Assembly (NCBI RefSeq): GCF_013359865.1
Contig: NZ_JABMCE010000077.1
Coordinates: 25,440 to 89,439, forward strand
Direction: 5' to 3'
Source of the DNA: Curtobacterium pusillum
GTDB lineage: Bacteria > Actinomycetota > Actinomycetes > Actinomycetales > Microbacteriaceae
DNA: 64,000 nt
The notes under the pieces are model-generated. The model ran no database searches. It saw only the letters and a list, made by a program, of their open reading frames with translations, and was not told where the DNA came from. Shown piece by piece: positions 36,975 to 43,798 of the stretch (its first letter is position 1; the number at the start of each line of letters is the position of its first letter). The position numbers were made by a program, and so were the translations under genes.

Positions 36975-37336
36975 TCGAGTGGTTCATGTGGGTGCAGCTC
37001 GTCGTCGCCGTCGTCGCCGGCCTGTTCGCCGTGGTCGTCGGCTTCATCGGCTGGAAGCCCAACGACTACACCGTCGGCTCGCTCGTCCTCGTCGAGCTGC
37101 TGCTCCTCGCACAGGGCGTCATCTCGCTCGTGCTCCCCGCCGTCGGCAGCCCGCCCGAGGGCAACGCGCTGGAGTTCGGCGTCTACGCGGTGTCGGTGCT
37201 GCTCGTGCCGCCCGCGACCATCGTGTGGGCGCTCATCGACCGGACGAAGTGGAGCACCGTCGTCCTCGGCGCCGGTGCCTTCACCGTCGCCGTGATGCTC
37301 TACCGGATGTACCAGATCTGGTTCGCGCTGAACTGA
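36971..37336 (+). CDS. Small four-helix membrane protein
   Basis: 121 residues with four predicted membrane helices (about 7-27, 35-56, 68-88, 95-112) and very short loops. I do not recognise a characterised family. The GTG start overlaps the truB stop by 4 bases, so translation is coupled to truB. Another small four-helix protein follows, then ribF, an arrangement I believe is common in related actinobacteria. Function unknown. Confidence 0.75.
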   Translation: MIEWFMWVQLVVAVVAGLFAVVVGFIGWKPNDYTVGSLVLVELLLLAQGVISLVLPAVGSPPEGNALEFGVYAVSVLLVPPATIVWALIDRTKWSTVVLGAGAFTVAVMLYRMYQIWFALN

Positions 37337-37368
37337 CCCGCTGCGTCATCCGTCGGCGCCGCCGTCGG

Positions 37369-37374
37369 TAGAAT
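37369..37374 (+). promoter_or_regulatory. -10 element (TAGAAT) of the gene at 37382
   Basis: TAGAAT is followed by seven bases and ATG, one of the best -10 matches in the window and leaderless. Confidence 0.55.
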
Positions 37375-37381
37375 CGGTGCA

Positions 37382-37825
37382 ATGGCGACCAGATCCTCAC
37401 TCGCGACCGGCATCGGCCGCGTCCTCATCGCCGTCTACGGCATCCTTGCGCTCGCGGCGACCGGTCGCAGCGTCGTGCAGATCATCGAGAAGTTCTCGTT
37501 CGCGCCGTTCGCGTACACGCTCAGCGCCGTCGCCGCCGTCGTCTACATCGTCGCGATGATCGCCCTCATCGCACCCGGTCGGTTCTGGTACCGGGTGGCC
37601 TGCGTGACGATCGGGTTCGAGATGACCGGCGTGCTCGTCATCGGCACGTTGTCGCTGTTCGATCGACAGCTGTTCCCCGACGACACGATCTGGTCGTACT
37701 ACGGGATGGGCTACGCGTTCGCGCCGTTGGTGCTGCCGGTCGCCGGCCTGTGGTGGCTCCGGAAGCACCACCGCACCGCCGTCACGACCGAGCCGACGCC
37801 GTCCGCCGTCGCTGCGGGCGAGTAG
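37382..37825 (+). CDS. Small four-helix membrane protein upstream of ribF
   Basis: 147 residues, four predicted membrane helices (about 9-28, 42-64, 70-92, 107-126) and a Thr/Ala-rich tail. There is no recognised domain and no clear similarity by eye to the preceding membrane protein. It ends nine bases before ribF and probably shares its transcript. A role in flavin uptake or precursor transport would be guesswork; I assign none. Confidence 0.75.
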   Translation: MATRSSLATGIGRVLIAVYGILALAATGRSVVQIIEKFSFAPFAYTLSAVAAVVYIVAMIALIAPGRFWYRVACVTIGFEMTGVLVIGTLSLFDRQLFPDDTIWSYYGMGYAFAPLVLPVAGLWWLRKHHRTAVTTEPTPSAVAAGE

Positions 37826-37834
37826 GGACCCGAC

Positions 37835-38797
37835 GTGCAGTACTACGACGACCTCGCCGACGTGGCACAGGGCTTCGGACCGAGCGCGGTCACGATCGGG
37901 AAGTTCGACGGCGTGCACGTCGGGCACCGAGCCGTGATCGCGCACCTCGAACGCGCCGCGCAGGAGCAGGGCCTCGTGTCGACGGTCGTCACGTTCGACC
38001 GGCACCCGCTCAGCGTCATCGAGCCGGACCGGGTCCCGCCGGCGCTCACGAGCATCGCCCAGCGGCGGGAACTGCTCGACGACGTCGGGGTCGACGCGAC
38101 CCTGCTGCTGCGGTTCGACCACGACCTCCAGTCGAAGGCGCCCGAGGCGTTCGTGTCCGAGATCCTCGTCAGCACCCTGCACGCCCGACTCGTGTTCGTC
38201 GGCAGCGACTTCCGCTTCGGGGCGAAGGGCGCCGGCGACGTCGCCCTCCTGCGCGAACTGGGGGAGCAGCACGGCTTCACGGTCGAACTCATCGACGACG
38301 TCGACCTGGTGGACGACGTCCGGCCCGACGGGGAGCGTCGGGTGTCCTCGACGTGGATCCGCGAACTCCTCGGGGACGGCCGTGTGGCCGAGGCCGCACG
38401 ACTCCTCGGGCGCGAACACGCCGTGCGCAGCGTCGTGGTGCACGGCAACGAGCGCGGCCGGGCCATGGGGTACCCGACCGCGAACCTCGACCCCGCGTGC
38501 GAGGGGTTCGTCCCCGCGGACGGTGTCTACGCCGCCCGGGTCCTGCACGACGGGACGGTGTACCCGGCGGCGGTGTCCGTCGGCAACAACCCGACGTTCG
38601 AGGGTGTGCCCGCCAAGCAGATCGAGGCGCACCTCCTCGACGTCGACATCGACCTCTACGGCGAGACCATCTCCGTGCTGTTCGTCTCCTACGTCCGGGG
38701 GATGGTGAAGTTCGGCTCGATGGACGAACTCGCTGCCCAGATGCGCCAGGACGACCGCGACATCCGGACCGTGCTCGGCCTGCCCGCGGTGGTGTGA
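37835..38797 (+). CDS. ribF: Bifunctional riboflavin kinase / FAD synthetase
   Basis: 320 residues. The N-terminal adenylyltransferase domain shows TIGKFDGVHVGHRAVIAHL and VGSDFRFGAKGAGDV; the C-terminal flavokinase domain shows GNERGRAMGYPTANLD and SVGNNPTFEG. It converts riboflavin to FMN and then FAD. The GTG at 37835 gives MQYYDDLADV, a normal family start. A strong bidirectional terminator follows. Confidence 0.95.
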   Translation: MQYYDDLADVAQGFGPSAVTIGKFDGVHVGHRAVIAHLERAAQEQGLVSTVVTFDRHPLSVIEPDRVPPALTSIAQRRELLDDVGVDATLLLRFDHDLQSKAPEAFVSEILVSTLHARLVFVGSDFRFGAKGAGDVALLRELGEQHGFTVELIDDVDLVDDVRPDGERRVSSTWIRELLGDGRVAEAARLLGREHAVRSVVVHGNERGRAMGYPTANLDPACEGFVPADGVYAARVLHDGTVYPAAVSVGNNPTFEGVPAKQIEAHLLDVDIDLYGETISVLFVSYVRGMVKFGSMDELAAQMRQDDRDIRTVLGLPAVV

Positions 38798-38829
38798 GCG
38801 CAGCCGCCGTCGAACGACGACCGGACGGA

Positions 38830-38865
38830 CGAAGCCCCCGTGACCGAACGGTCACGGGGGCTTCG
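38830..38865. terminator. Bidirectional terminator between ribF and the DUF349 gene
   Basis: CGAAGCCCCCGTGACC (38830-38845) and its perfect complement (38850-38865) enclose the tetraloop GAAC. It ends transcripts from both converging genes. Confidence 0.85.
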
Positions 38866-38881
38866 GACGCGGTGCCGCTGG

Positions 38882-40114
38882 TCAGCCGCCCAGGGCGTCG
38901 AGCCAGATCTTGCGAGCGTCGAGCGCTTCCTGCGCCTCCTTGATCTTGCGGGCGTTCCCCGAGGCCTGGGCCTCGGCGAGCTCGGCCTCGAGCTTGCCGA
39001 TGGCATCCTCGAGCTGGTTGGCGAGGCCGGTCTGACGGGCCTTGCGCTCGGGGTCGGACGCCTTCCAGTGCTCGTCCTCGAGGCTGCGCACGTGGTCCTC
39101 CACCGCGCGCAGACGGTCCTCGATGCGACGGACGTCGCCGCGGGGCACCTTGCCGATCTCGTCCCAGCGGCGCTGGATGCCCGTCAGGGTCCGGCGAGCC
39201 ACGGTCCGGTCGGTCTCCTTGAGGAGCGGCTCGGCCTCGGTCAGCAGAGCCTGCTTCGCGACGAGGTTCTCGGAGTACTCCTCGTTCTCGGCAGCGGCCT
39301 CGGCGTGGCGCTGCTCGAACAGGACGTCACCGGCGGCCTTGAACCGCGCCCAGAGCGCGTCGTCGTGGCGCTTGCCGGCACGACCCGCCTGCTTCCAGTC
39401 GTCGAGCAGCTCGCGGTACGTGGGGATGGCGTCCGAGCCGCGGGGCGCGAGCGCCTCGGCCTGCTGGACGAGCTCCTGCTTGCGGTTGCGTGCTTCGCGG
39501 TGCTGGGCGTCCAGCTCGGAGTAGAACGCACGACGGTGCTGGTCGACGGTCGAACGGGCTGCACGGAAGCGCTTCCAGAGCTCGTTGGCCTCGTTCTTGG
39601 GGATCCGGGGACCGTCGTGCTGGTGCTGCTGCCAGCGCGCGAACACGTCGTCGAGCTGCGCGGTCACCTGCTTCCACTGCGCCCGCGCGGGGTCGACGGC
39701 GGCCAGCGCCTCGGCTTCCTCGACCAGCGCGGTGCGGTGCGCGAGCGCGTCCGCGAGTGCCTGCTGCGCCTGCTCCGCCTGCTCCTTGGTCAGCGAGCCG
39801 AGCTGCTCGGACAGGGCGCCGACACGGGTCTCCAGCGCCTTGAGGTCACCGACGACGCGGGCCTCGGCCACCTGGGCCCGCAGGTGTTCCACCGTCCGGG
39901 CGACGTCGTTCGCCGACGCGCCGCGCTGGACGCGCTGCTCGGCGATCTTCACCTGTCCCTCGAGGTCGGCGTACTTCCGCGCGAAGTAGGCGAGGGCTTC
40001 GTCGGGCGTCGCGTCCGGGTACTCACCGACGGCTTTCTCGGTGTCCTCGTACCGGACGTACACCGTCCCGTTCTCGTCGACCCGCCCCCAGGTCGTTGCT
40101 TCGTCAGGTCCCAC
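38882..40114 (-). CDS. DUF349 domain protein
   Basis: 410 residues, almost entirely charged helices. DUF349 repeats are seen as W-containing helical units: DPARAQWKQVTAQLDDVFARW, RELLDDWKQAGRAGKRHDDALWARFKAA in part, and GIQRRWDEIGKVPRGDVRRIEDRL in part. The N-terminus WGRVDENGTVYVRYED and the rest look cytoplasmic; a coiled coil is likely. The family has no settled biochemical role. The GTG at 40114 gives MGPDEATTWGRV. TAGGCT about 60 bases upstream on this strand may be the -10 element. Confidence 0.85.
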   Translation of the reverse strand: MGPDEATTWGRVDENGTVYVRYEDTEKAVGEYPDATPDEALAYFARKYADLEGQVKIAEQRVQRGASANDVARTVEHLRAQVAEARVVGDLKALETRVGALSEQLGSLTKEQAEQAQQALADALAHRTALVEEAEALAAVDPARAQWKQVTAQLDDVFARWQQHQHDGPRIPKNEANELWKRFRAARSTVDQHRRAFYSELDAQHREARNRKQELVQQAEALAPRGSDAIPTYRELLDDWKQAGRAGKRHDDALWARFKAAGDVLFEQRHAEAAAENEEYSENLVAKQALLTEAEPLLKETDRTVARRTLTGIQRRWDEIGKVPRGDVRRIEDRLRAVEDHVRSLEDEHWKASDPERKARQTGLANQLEDAIGKLEAELAEAQASGNARKIKEAQEALDARKIWLDALGG

Positions 40115-40175
40115 AGGTCTCGCCTCGATCGTGGTCGTGCATCACCGACGTCGCCGTCGGCACGGTCAGGTCGTC

Positions 40176-40181
40176 AGCCTA
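40176..40181 (-). promoter_or_regulatory. Possible -10 element (TAGGCT) of the DUF349 gene
   Basis: On the minus strand TAGGCT is 61 bases before the GTG start at 40114; the predicted leader is about 55 bases. Confidence 0.35.
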
Positions 40182-40226
40182 TTGCACGGACGGCCTCCGC
40201 GACCCGCCGGACGGCGCGCCTGTGGA

Positions 40227-41054
40227 CTACTTCTCCTGCTTGATCGTCGCGCCGGTGATCTTCGTCGTCACCTTCGGCTCGCCGGTGCCGTCGCTACCCG
40301 CTGACGAGATGCCCTTCGACGTGATCTTCGACTCGAGTTCGTCGAGGCCGCTCGTGACCTTCCCGACGACGGTGTACCCGCCGGTCGAGCCGTCGAGCGT
40401 GGTGTCGCCGTAGACGATGAAGAACTGCGTGGTCTGCGAGTACGCGGAGGTGCCGCGCGCGATCGCGATCGTGCCCGTCTCGTACTTGCCGTCGCTCGGC
40501 ACGTTCTCGAGCGGGCCGTACTGGAACCCGGCGTCACCCGTGCCGTCGCCGTTCGCGGAGCCGCACTGCAGGAACTCGAACCCGTCGCTGTCGGCGAGCC
40601 GGTGGCAGGTGGTGCCGTTGTAGAACTGCTCCTGGATGAGCTTGATCTCGACGCTCGCCGCCTGCGGCGCCTTCTTCCCGTCGAGCTCGATGCCGAGCTT
40701 CACGTCCTTGTTGAGGGTCAGCGAGCCGGTCCAGGTGGAGTCCTTCGCGATCGACTTGCTGGGCACGTCCCCGGTGTTCGAGGCGGTGGCGCTGGCCGAC
40801 GGGGTCGGAGTGGCGGTCGCGCTGGCACTCGCGCTGGCACTCGCGTCGGCTTTCTTCCCGGAGTCCTGCGAGCCGGCGAACGCGAGCTGCGACCCGGTCG
40901 CGAGCGCGGCGACGAGGACGAGCACCCCGGCCCCGACGAGGTTGTCCCGCAGGCGACGGCGACGCTGCCGGTCGTGGAGGCCCTGCCGCGCCTGGTAGAG
41001 ACGGAGGCGCTCCCGCGCCTCGCGGTTGTCACGCGCCTGGTTCTTCGGTGCCAC
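40227..41054 (-). CDS. Membrane-anchored cyclophilin-type peptidyl-prolyl isomerase
   Basis: 275 residues. A basic N-terminus (RRRRLRDN) precedes one membrane helix (about 37-60), then a Ser/Ala/Thr-rich spacer (70-93), then a cyclophilin domain. Visible active-site elements are FYNGTTCHRL (the catalytic Arg is kept, the usual Phe before it is Cys), LQCGSANGDGTGD and YSQTTQFFIVYGDTTLDG. It should act outside the membrane on secreted proteins; the spacer suggests a tether. The GTG at 41054 is about 28 bases downstream of a TACGCT start region, with GAGAGG as ribosome-binding site. Divergent from rarA. Confidence 0.88.
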   Translation of the reverse strand: MAPKNQARDNREARERLRLYQARQGLHDRQRRRRLRDNLVGAGVLVLVAALATGSQLAFAGSQDSGKKADASASASASATATPTPSASATASNTGDVPSKSIAKDSTWTGSLTLNKDVKLGIELDGKKAPQAASVEIKLIQEQFYNGTTCHRLADSDGFEFLQCGSANGDGTGDAGFQYGPLENVPSDGKYETGTIAIARGTSAYSQTTQFFIVYGDTTLDGSTGGYTVVGKVTSGLDELESKITSKGISSAGSDGTGEPKVTTKITGATIKQEK

Positions 41055-41088
41055 GGTGCTGGTCGTACCTCTCGTCGAGTGTGCGACG

Positions 41089-41094
41089 AGCGTA
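41089..41094 (-). promoter_or_regulatory. Possible -10 element (TACGCT) of the cyclophilin gene
   Basis: TACGCT on the minus strand gives a leader of about 28 bases carrying GAGAGG before the GTG. Confidence 0.4.
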
Positions 41095-41148
41095 CTAGAG
41101 ACACCACGGTCGACGGTCGGGAGGCACGGCCCTGTCAGTGGGGCGGCC

Positions 41149-41154
41149 TACGAT
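41149..41154 (+). promoter_or_regulatory. -10 element (TACGAT) of rarA
   Basis: TACGAT is followed by seven bases and the ATG at 41162, a leaderless arrangement that rules in this ATG over an upstream in-frame GTG. Confidence 0.55.
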
Positions 41155-41161
41155 TGGAGCC

Positions 41162-42559
41162 ATGGCAGCGGACCGTTCGGGCATGCGTGCGCCCACCACG
41201 GGCGGTCACGCCGGGCTCGCGCAGGGCTCCGTCCCGCTCGCGGTCCGGATGCGCCCCACCAGCCTCGACGAGGTCGCCGGCCAGCAGCACCTGCTGGGCC
41301 GCGGCAGCCCGCTCGTGCAGCTCGCGACCGGCACGCGGGAGAACCCGGGTGGCGTCTCCGTGATCCTCTGGGGTCCCCCCGGCACCGGCAAGACGACCCT
41401 GGCGCAGGCGATCGCCCGGCAGTCCGGGCGCGAGTTCGTCGAACTCTCGGCCGTGACCGCCGGCGTGAAGGACGTGCGCGAGGTCATGGAGAAGGCCCTC
41501 ACGCACCGCGACCTCTACGGCTCCACGACGGTGCTGTTCCTCGACGAGATCCACCGCTTCAGCAAGGCGCAGCAGGACGCACTCCTGCCGGGGGTCGAGA
41601 ACGGCTGGGTCATCCTCATCGCGGCGACCACCGAGAACCCGTCCTTCTCGGTCATCTCGCCGCTGCTGTCCCGGTCCCTCCTGCTCACCCTCAAGCCGCT
41701 CACCGACGAAGACCTCGGCATGCTCGTCGACCGCGCGGTGGAGGACCCGCGCGGCCTCGGCGGCTCCGTCGTCCTCGGGGACGAAGCACGGAGCGCGATC
41801 GTGCGGCTCTCCTCCGGCGACGCCCGACGCGCACTCACCGCGCTCGAGGCAGCCGCGTCGTCCGCGATCGCCGCGCAGGACGACACGGACGACGACGCCG
41901 CGCTCGACGGCGTGCCCGCGGTCCCGATCGTCGACGCGGACACCGTCGCGGCAGCGGTGGACCGCGCACTCCTGCGGTACGACCGGCAGGGCGACGAGCA
42001 CTACGACGTCATCAGCGCGTTCATCAAGTCGGTGCGGGGGAGTGACGTCGACGCGGCACTCCACTACCTGGCACGCATGATCGAAGCCGGCGAGGACCCG
42101 CGGTTCATCGCCCGTCGGATCATCATCTCCGCGTCGGAGGACATCGGCATGGCCGACCCGCAGGCGCTCCCGATCGCCGTCGCCGCGGCGCAGGCCGTCC
42201 AGCTCATCGGCATGCCCGAGGGCCGGATCCCGCTCGCCGAAGCCGTGGTGTACCTGGCGACCGCCCCGAAGTCGAATGCCGCCTACAACGGTGTGAACGC
42301 CGCGATCGCCGACGTCAAGGCCGGTCGCCTCGGGGTCGTCCCGATGCACCTCCGCGACGCGCACTACCCCGGCGCGAAGCGGCTCGGGCACGGCAAGGGG
42401 TACGTCTACTCGCACGACGCCGAGCACGGGGTCGCCGAGCAGCAGTACCTCCCGGACGCGCTCGAGGGCACCGAGTACTACACGCCCACCACGAACGGGT
42501 ACGAGCGCGAGGTCGGCCCGCGACTCGAACGGCTCCGGAAGATCACGCGCGGCGAGTAG
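41162..42559 (+). CDS. rarA: Replication-associated recombination protein RarA (MgsA)
   Basis: 465 residues. AAA+ clamp-loader-like ATPase acting at stalled forks. The N-terminal region [17 protein letters not shown] is followed by Walker [11 protein letters not shown] (71-80), Walker [18 protein letters not shown], sensor 1 [12 protein letters not shown] and sensor 2 [13 protein letters not shown]. The C-terminal oligomerisation domain includes [19 protein letters not shown] and [18 protein letters not shown]. The sequence matches the family along its whole length. It is followed by the rpsD promoter region. Confidence 0.96.
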   Translation: MAADRSGMRAPTTGGHAGLAQGSVPLAVRMRPTSLDEVAGQQHLLGRGSPLVQLATGTRENPGGVSVILWGPPGTGKTTLAQAIARQSGREFVELSAVTAGVKDVREVMEKALTHRDLYGSTTVLFLDEIHRFSKAQQDALLPGVENGWVILIAATTENPSFSVISPLLSRSLLLTLKPLTDEDLGMLVDRAVEDPRGLGGSVVLGDEARSAIVRLSSGDARRALTALEAAASSAIAAQDDTDDDAALDGVPAVPIVDADTVAAAVDRALLRYDRQGDEHYDVISAFIKSVRGSDVDAALHYLARMIEAGEDPRFIARRIIISASEDIGMADPQALPIAVAAAQAVQLIGMPEGRIPLAEAVVYLATAPKSNAAYNGVNAAIADVKAGRLGVVPMHLRDAHYPGAKRLGHGKGYVYSHDAEHGVAEQQYLPDALEGTEYYTPTTNGYEREVGPRLERLRKITRGE

Positions 42560-42567
42560 GGACGTGC

Positions 42568-42596
42568 TTCACCCCGGGTCCGGATGCTGCTATCGT
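42568..42596 (+). promoter_or_regulatory. rpsD promoter
   Basis: TTCACC (42568-42573) and TATCGT (42591-42596) are 17 bases apart. The predicted start near 42603 gives a leader of about 190 bases. Confidence 0.5.
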
Positions 42597-42602
42597 TGAC
42601 GG

Positions 42603-42792
42603 GCCTACGTCCTGGTCCTCGCGTGCGGCTGCGTCGAGGACAGAGTGCCACAGCAGTGGTACGGGGACAGAGGTTCGGACTGTAGCCGTCCGATCCCACA
42701 GGCTCATCCCTCTGGATCCCGTCGTCGGGACCACGAGCACTCGCGTGCCCGCCCCCGACGAGTCATTCAGTTCAGACAGAGAAAAGGACCCT
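42603..42792 (+). promoter_or_regulatory. Long structured 5' leader of rpsD
   Basis: About 190 untranslated bases precede rpsD, unusual beside the mostly leaderless genes of this window. Visible stems include GTCCTCG with CGAGGAC (about 42615-42640), TCGGAC with GTCCGA (about 42676-42692) and GCAC with GTGC near 42740. S4 represses its own synthesis through mRNA leaders in other bacteria, so an autoregulatory site is likely, although I cannot match it to a known S4 leader. Confidence 0.45.
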
Positions 42793-43422
42793 GTGTCTAC
42801 CAAGTCACGCACCCGCAGCAAGACCCGCCTGTCGCGCGCGCTCGGCATCCCGCTGACGCCGAAGGCGGCCCGCTACCTCGAGAAGCGCCCCTACGGCCCC
42901 GGTGAGCACGGCCGCACCCGCCGTCGTGCGGACAGCGACTACGCCGTCCGCCTCCGTGAGAAGCAGCGTCTGCGCGCCCAGTACGGCATCCGCGAGAAGC
43001 AGCTCCGCATCGTCTTCGAAGAGGCCCGCAAGACGAAGGGCCTGACCGGTGAGAACCTGGTCGAGCTCCTCGAGCAGCGTCTCGACGCCCTCGTGCTCCG
43101 TGCCGGCTTCGCCCGCACGACCGCGCAGGCCCGTCAGCTGATCGTGCACCGTCACATCCTCGTCGACGGCAAGCTCGTCGACCGTCCGTCCTTCCGCGTG
43201 AAGGAGGGCCAGCTCATCCACGTGAAGCAGCGCTCCGAGTCCCTCGAGCCGTTCCAGGTCGCCGCCGCCGGTGGGCACCAGGAAGTCCTGCCGAAGGTCC
43301 CGGGCTACCTCGAGGTCGAGATCGACAAGCTCCAGGCCCGCCTGGTCCGTCGTCCGAAGCGCGCCGAGGTCCCCGTGACCTGTGAAGTGCAGCTCGTCGT
43401 CGAGTACTACGCAGCTCGCTGA
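42793..43422 (+). CDS. rpsD: 30S ribosomal protein S4
   Basis: 209 residues. It begins MSTKSRTRSKTRLSRALG, the zinc-free actinobacterial form without the N-terminal Cys motif. The S4 RNA-binding domain is at about residues 95-160 (RLDALVLRAGFARTTAQARQ, VHRHILVDGKLVDRPSF). It is a primary 16S rRNA binder. AAAAGGA precedes the GTG at 42793, which is set by the family N-terminus; an in-frame start at 42745 would add unrelated residues. Here rpsD stands alone rather than in an alpha operon, as in many Gram-positives. Confidence 0.97.
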   Translation: MSTKSRTRSKTRLSRALGIPLTPKAARYLEKRPYGPGEHGRTRRRADSDYAVRLREKQRLRAQYGIREKQLRIVFEEARKTKGLTGENLVELLEQRLDALVLRAGFARTTAQARQLIVHRHILVDGKLVDRPSFRVKEGQLIHVKQRSESLEPFQVAAAGGHQEVLPKVPGYLEVEIDKLQARLVRRPKRAEVPVTCEVQLVVEYYAAR

Positions 43423-43436
43423 TCCACTGATCGCAC

Positions 43437-43480
43437 CCGAACGGCGGGTCGTCCTCTCCACAGGGCGGCCCGCCGTTCGG
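43437..43480 (+). terminator. rpsD terminator
   Basis: CCGAACGGCGGG (43437-43448) pairs with CCCGCCGTTCGG (43469-43480), a 12-bp perfect stem. The 20-base loop contains CTCCACAGGGCGG, nearly the same as the hairpins at 12210-12271. Confidence 0.8.
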
Positions 43481-43502
43481 TGTTCCCCGCCGATGCCGCC
43501 GG

Positions 43503-43508
43503 TAGGAT
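43503..43508 (+). promoter_or_regulatory. Possible -10 element (TAGGAT) before the gene at 43554
   Basis: TAGGAT directly after the rpsD terminator would start a leader of about 40 bases containing AGGGAGAGG. Confidence 0.4.
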
Positions 43509-43553
43509 CGTCTGGGCACGCACCGCTCGCGTGCATCGCAAGGGAGAGGCACC

Positions 43554-43736
43554 GTGAAGCAGCTGTTCTTCGTCGCCGTCGGCGTCGTCATCGGGTTCGC
43601 CGTCGCGCACAAGGTCGCGAACACCCCCGGTGGTGCGCGGTTCTTCGCCGACGTGAACGCCCGCACGAAGGCCTTCGCCGGTGCCGTCGCCGACGGTTAC
43701 CGCTCCCGCGAGGCCGAGCTCCGCACCGACGTCTGA
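43554..43736 (+). CDS. Small single-helix membrane protein
   Basis: 60 residues. A hydrophobic helix fills residues 3-20 (LFFVAVGVVIGFAVAHKVA), then a short amphipathic stretch GARFFADVNARTKAFAGAV. AGGGAGAGG lies upstream of the GTG. Short proteins of this type sit between rpsD and alaS in related genomes as far as I recall; no function is known. It is 62 bases before alaS and probably cotranscribed. Confidence 0.7.
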   Translation: MKQLFFVAVGVVIGFAVAHKVANTPGGARFFADVNARTKAFAGAVADGYRSREAELRTDV

Positions 43737-43798
43737 CGTCGTCGTCGACACCGACCGTGCCGACGCAACCATCAGCCGAACCTGAATCAGGAAGCACC

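Noticed and set aside
42600..42792. A tRNA or other known small RNA gene in the rpsD leader
   Set aside because: I looked for a cloverleaf and a T-loop GGTTCGAATCC; the GGTTCGGAC at about 42673 has no acceptor-stem partner at tRNA spacing.
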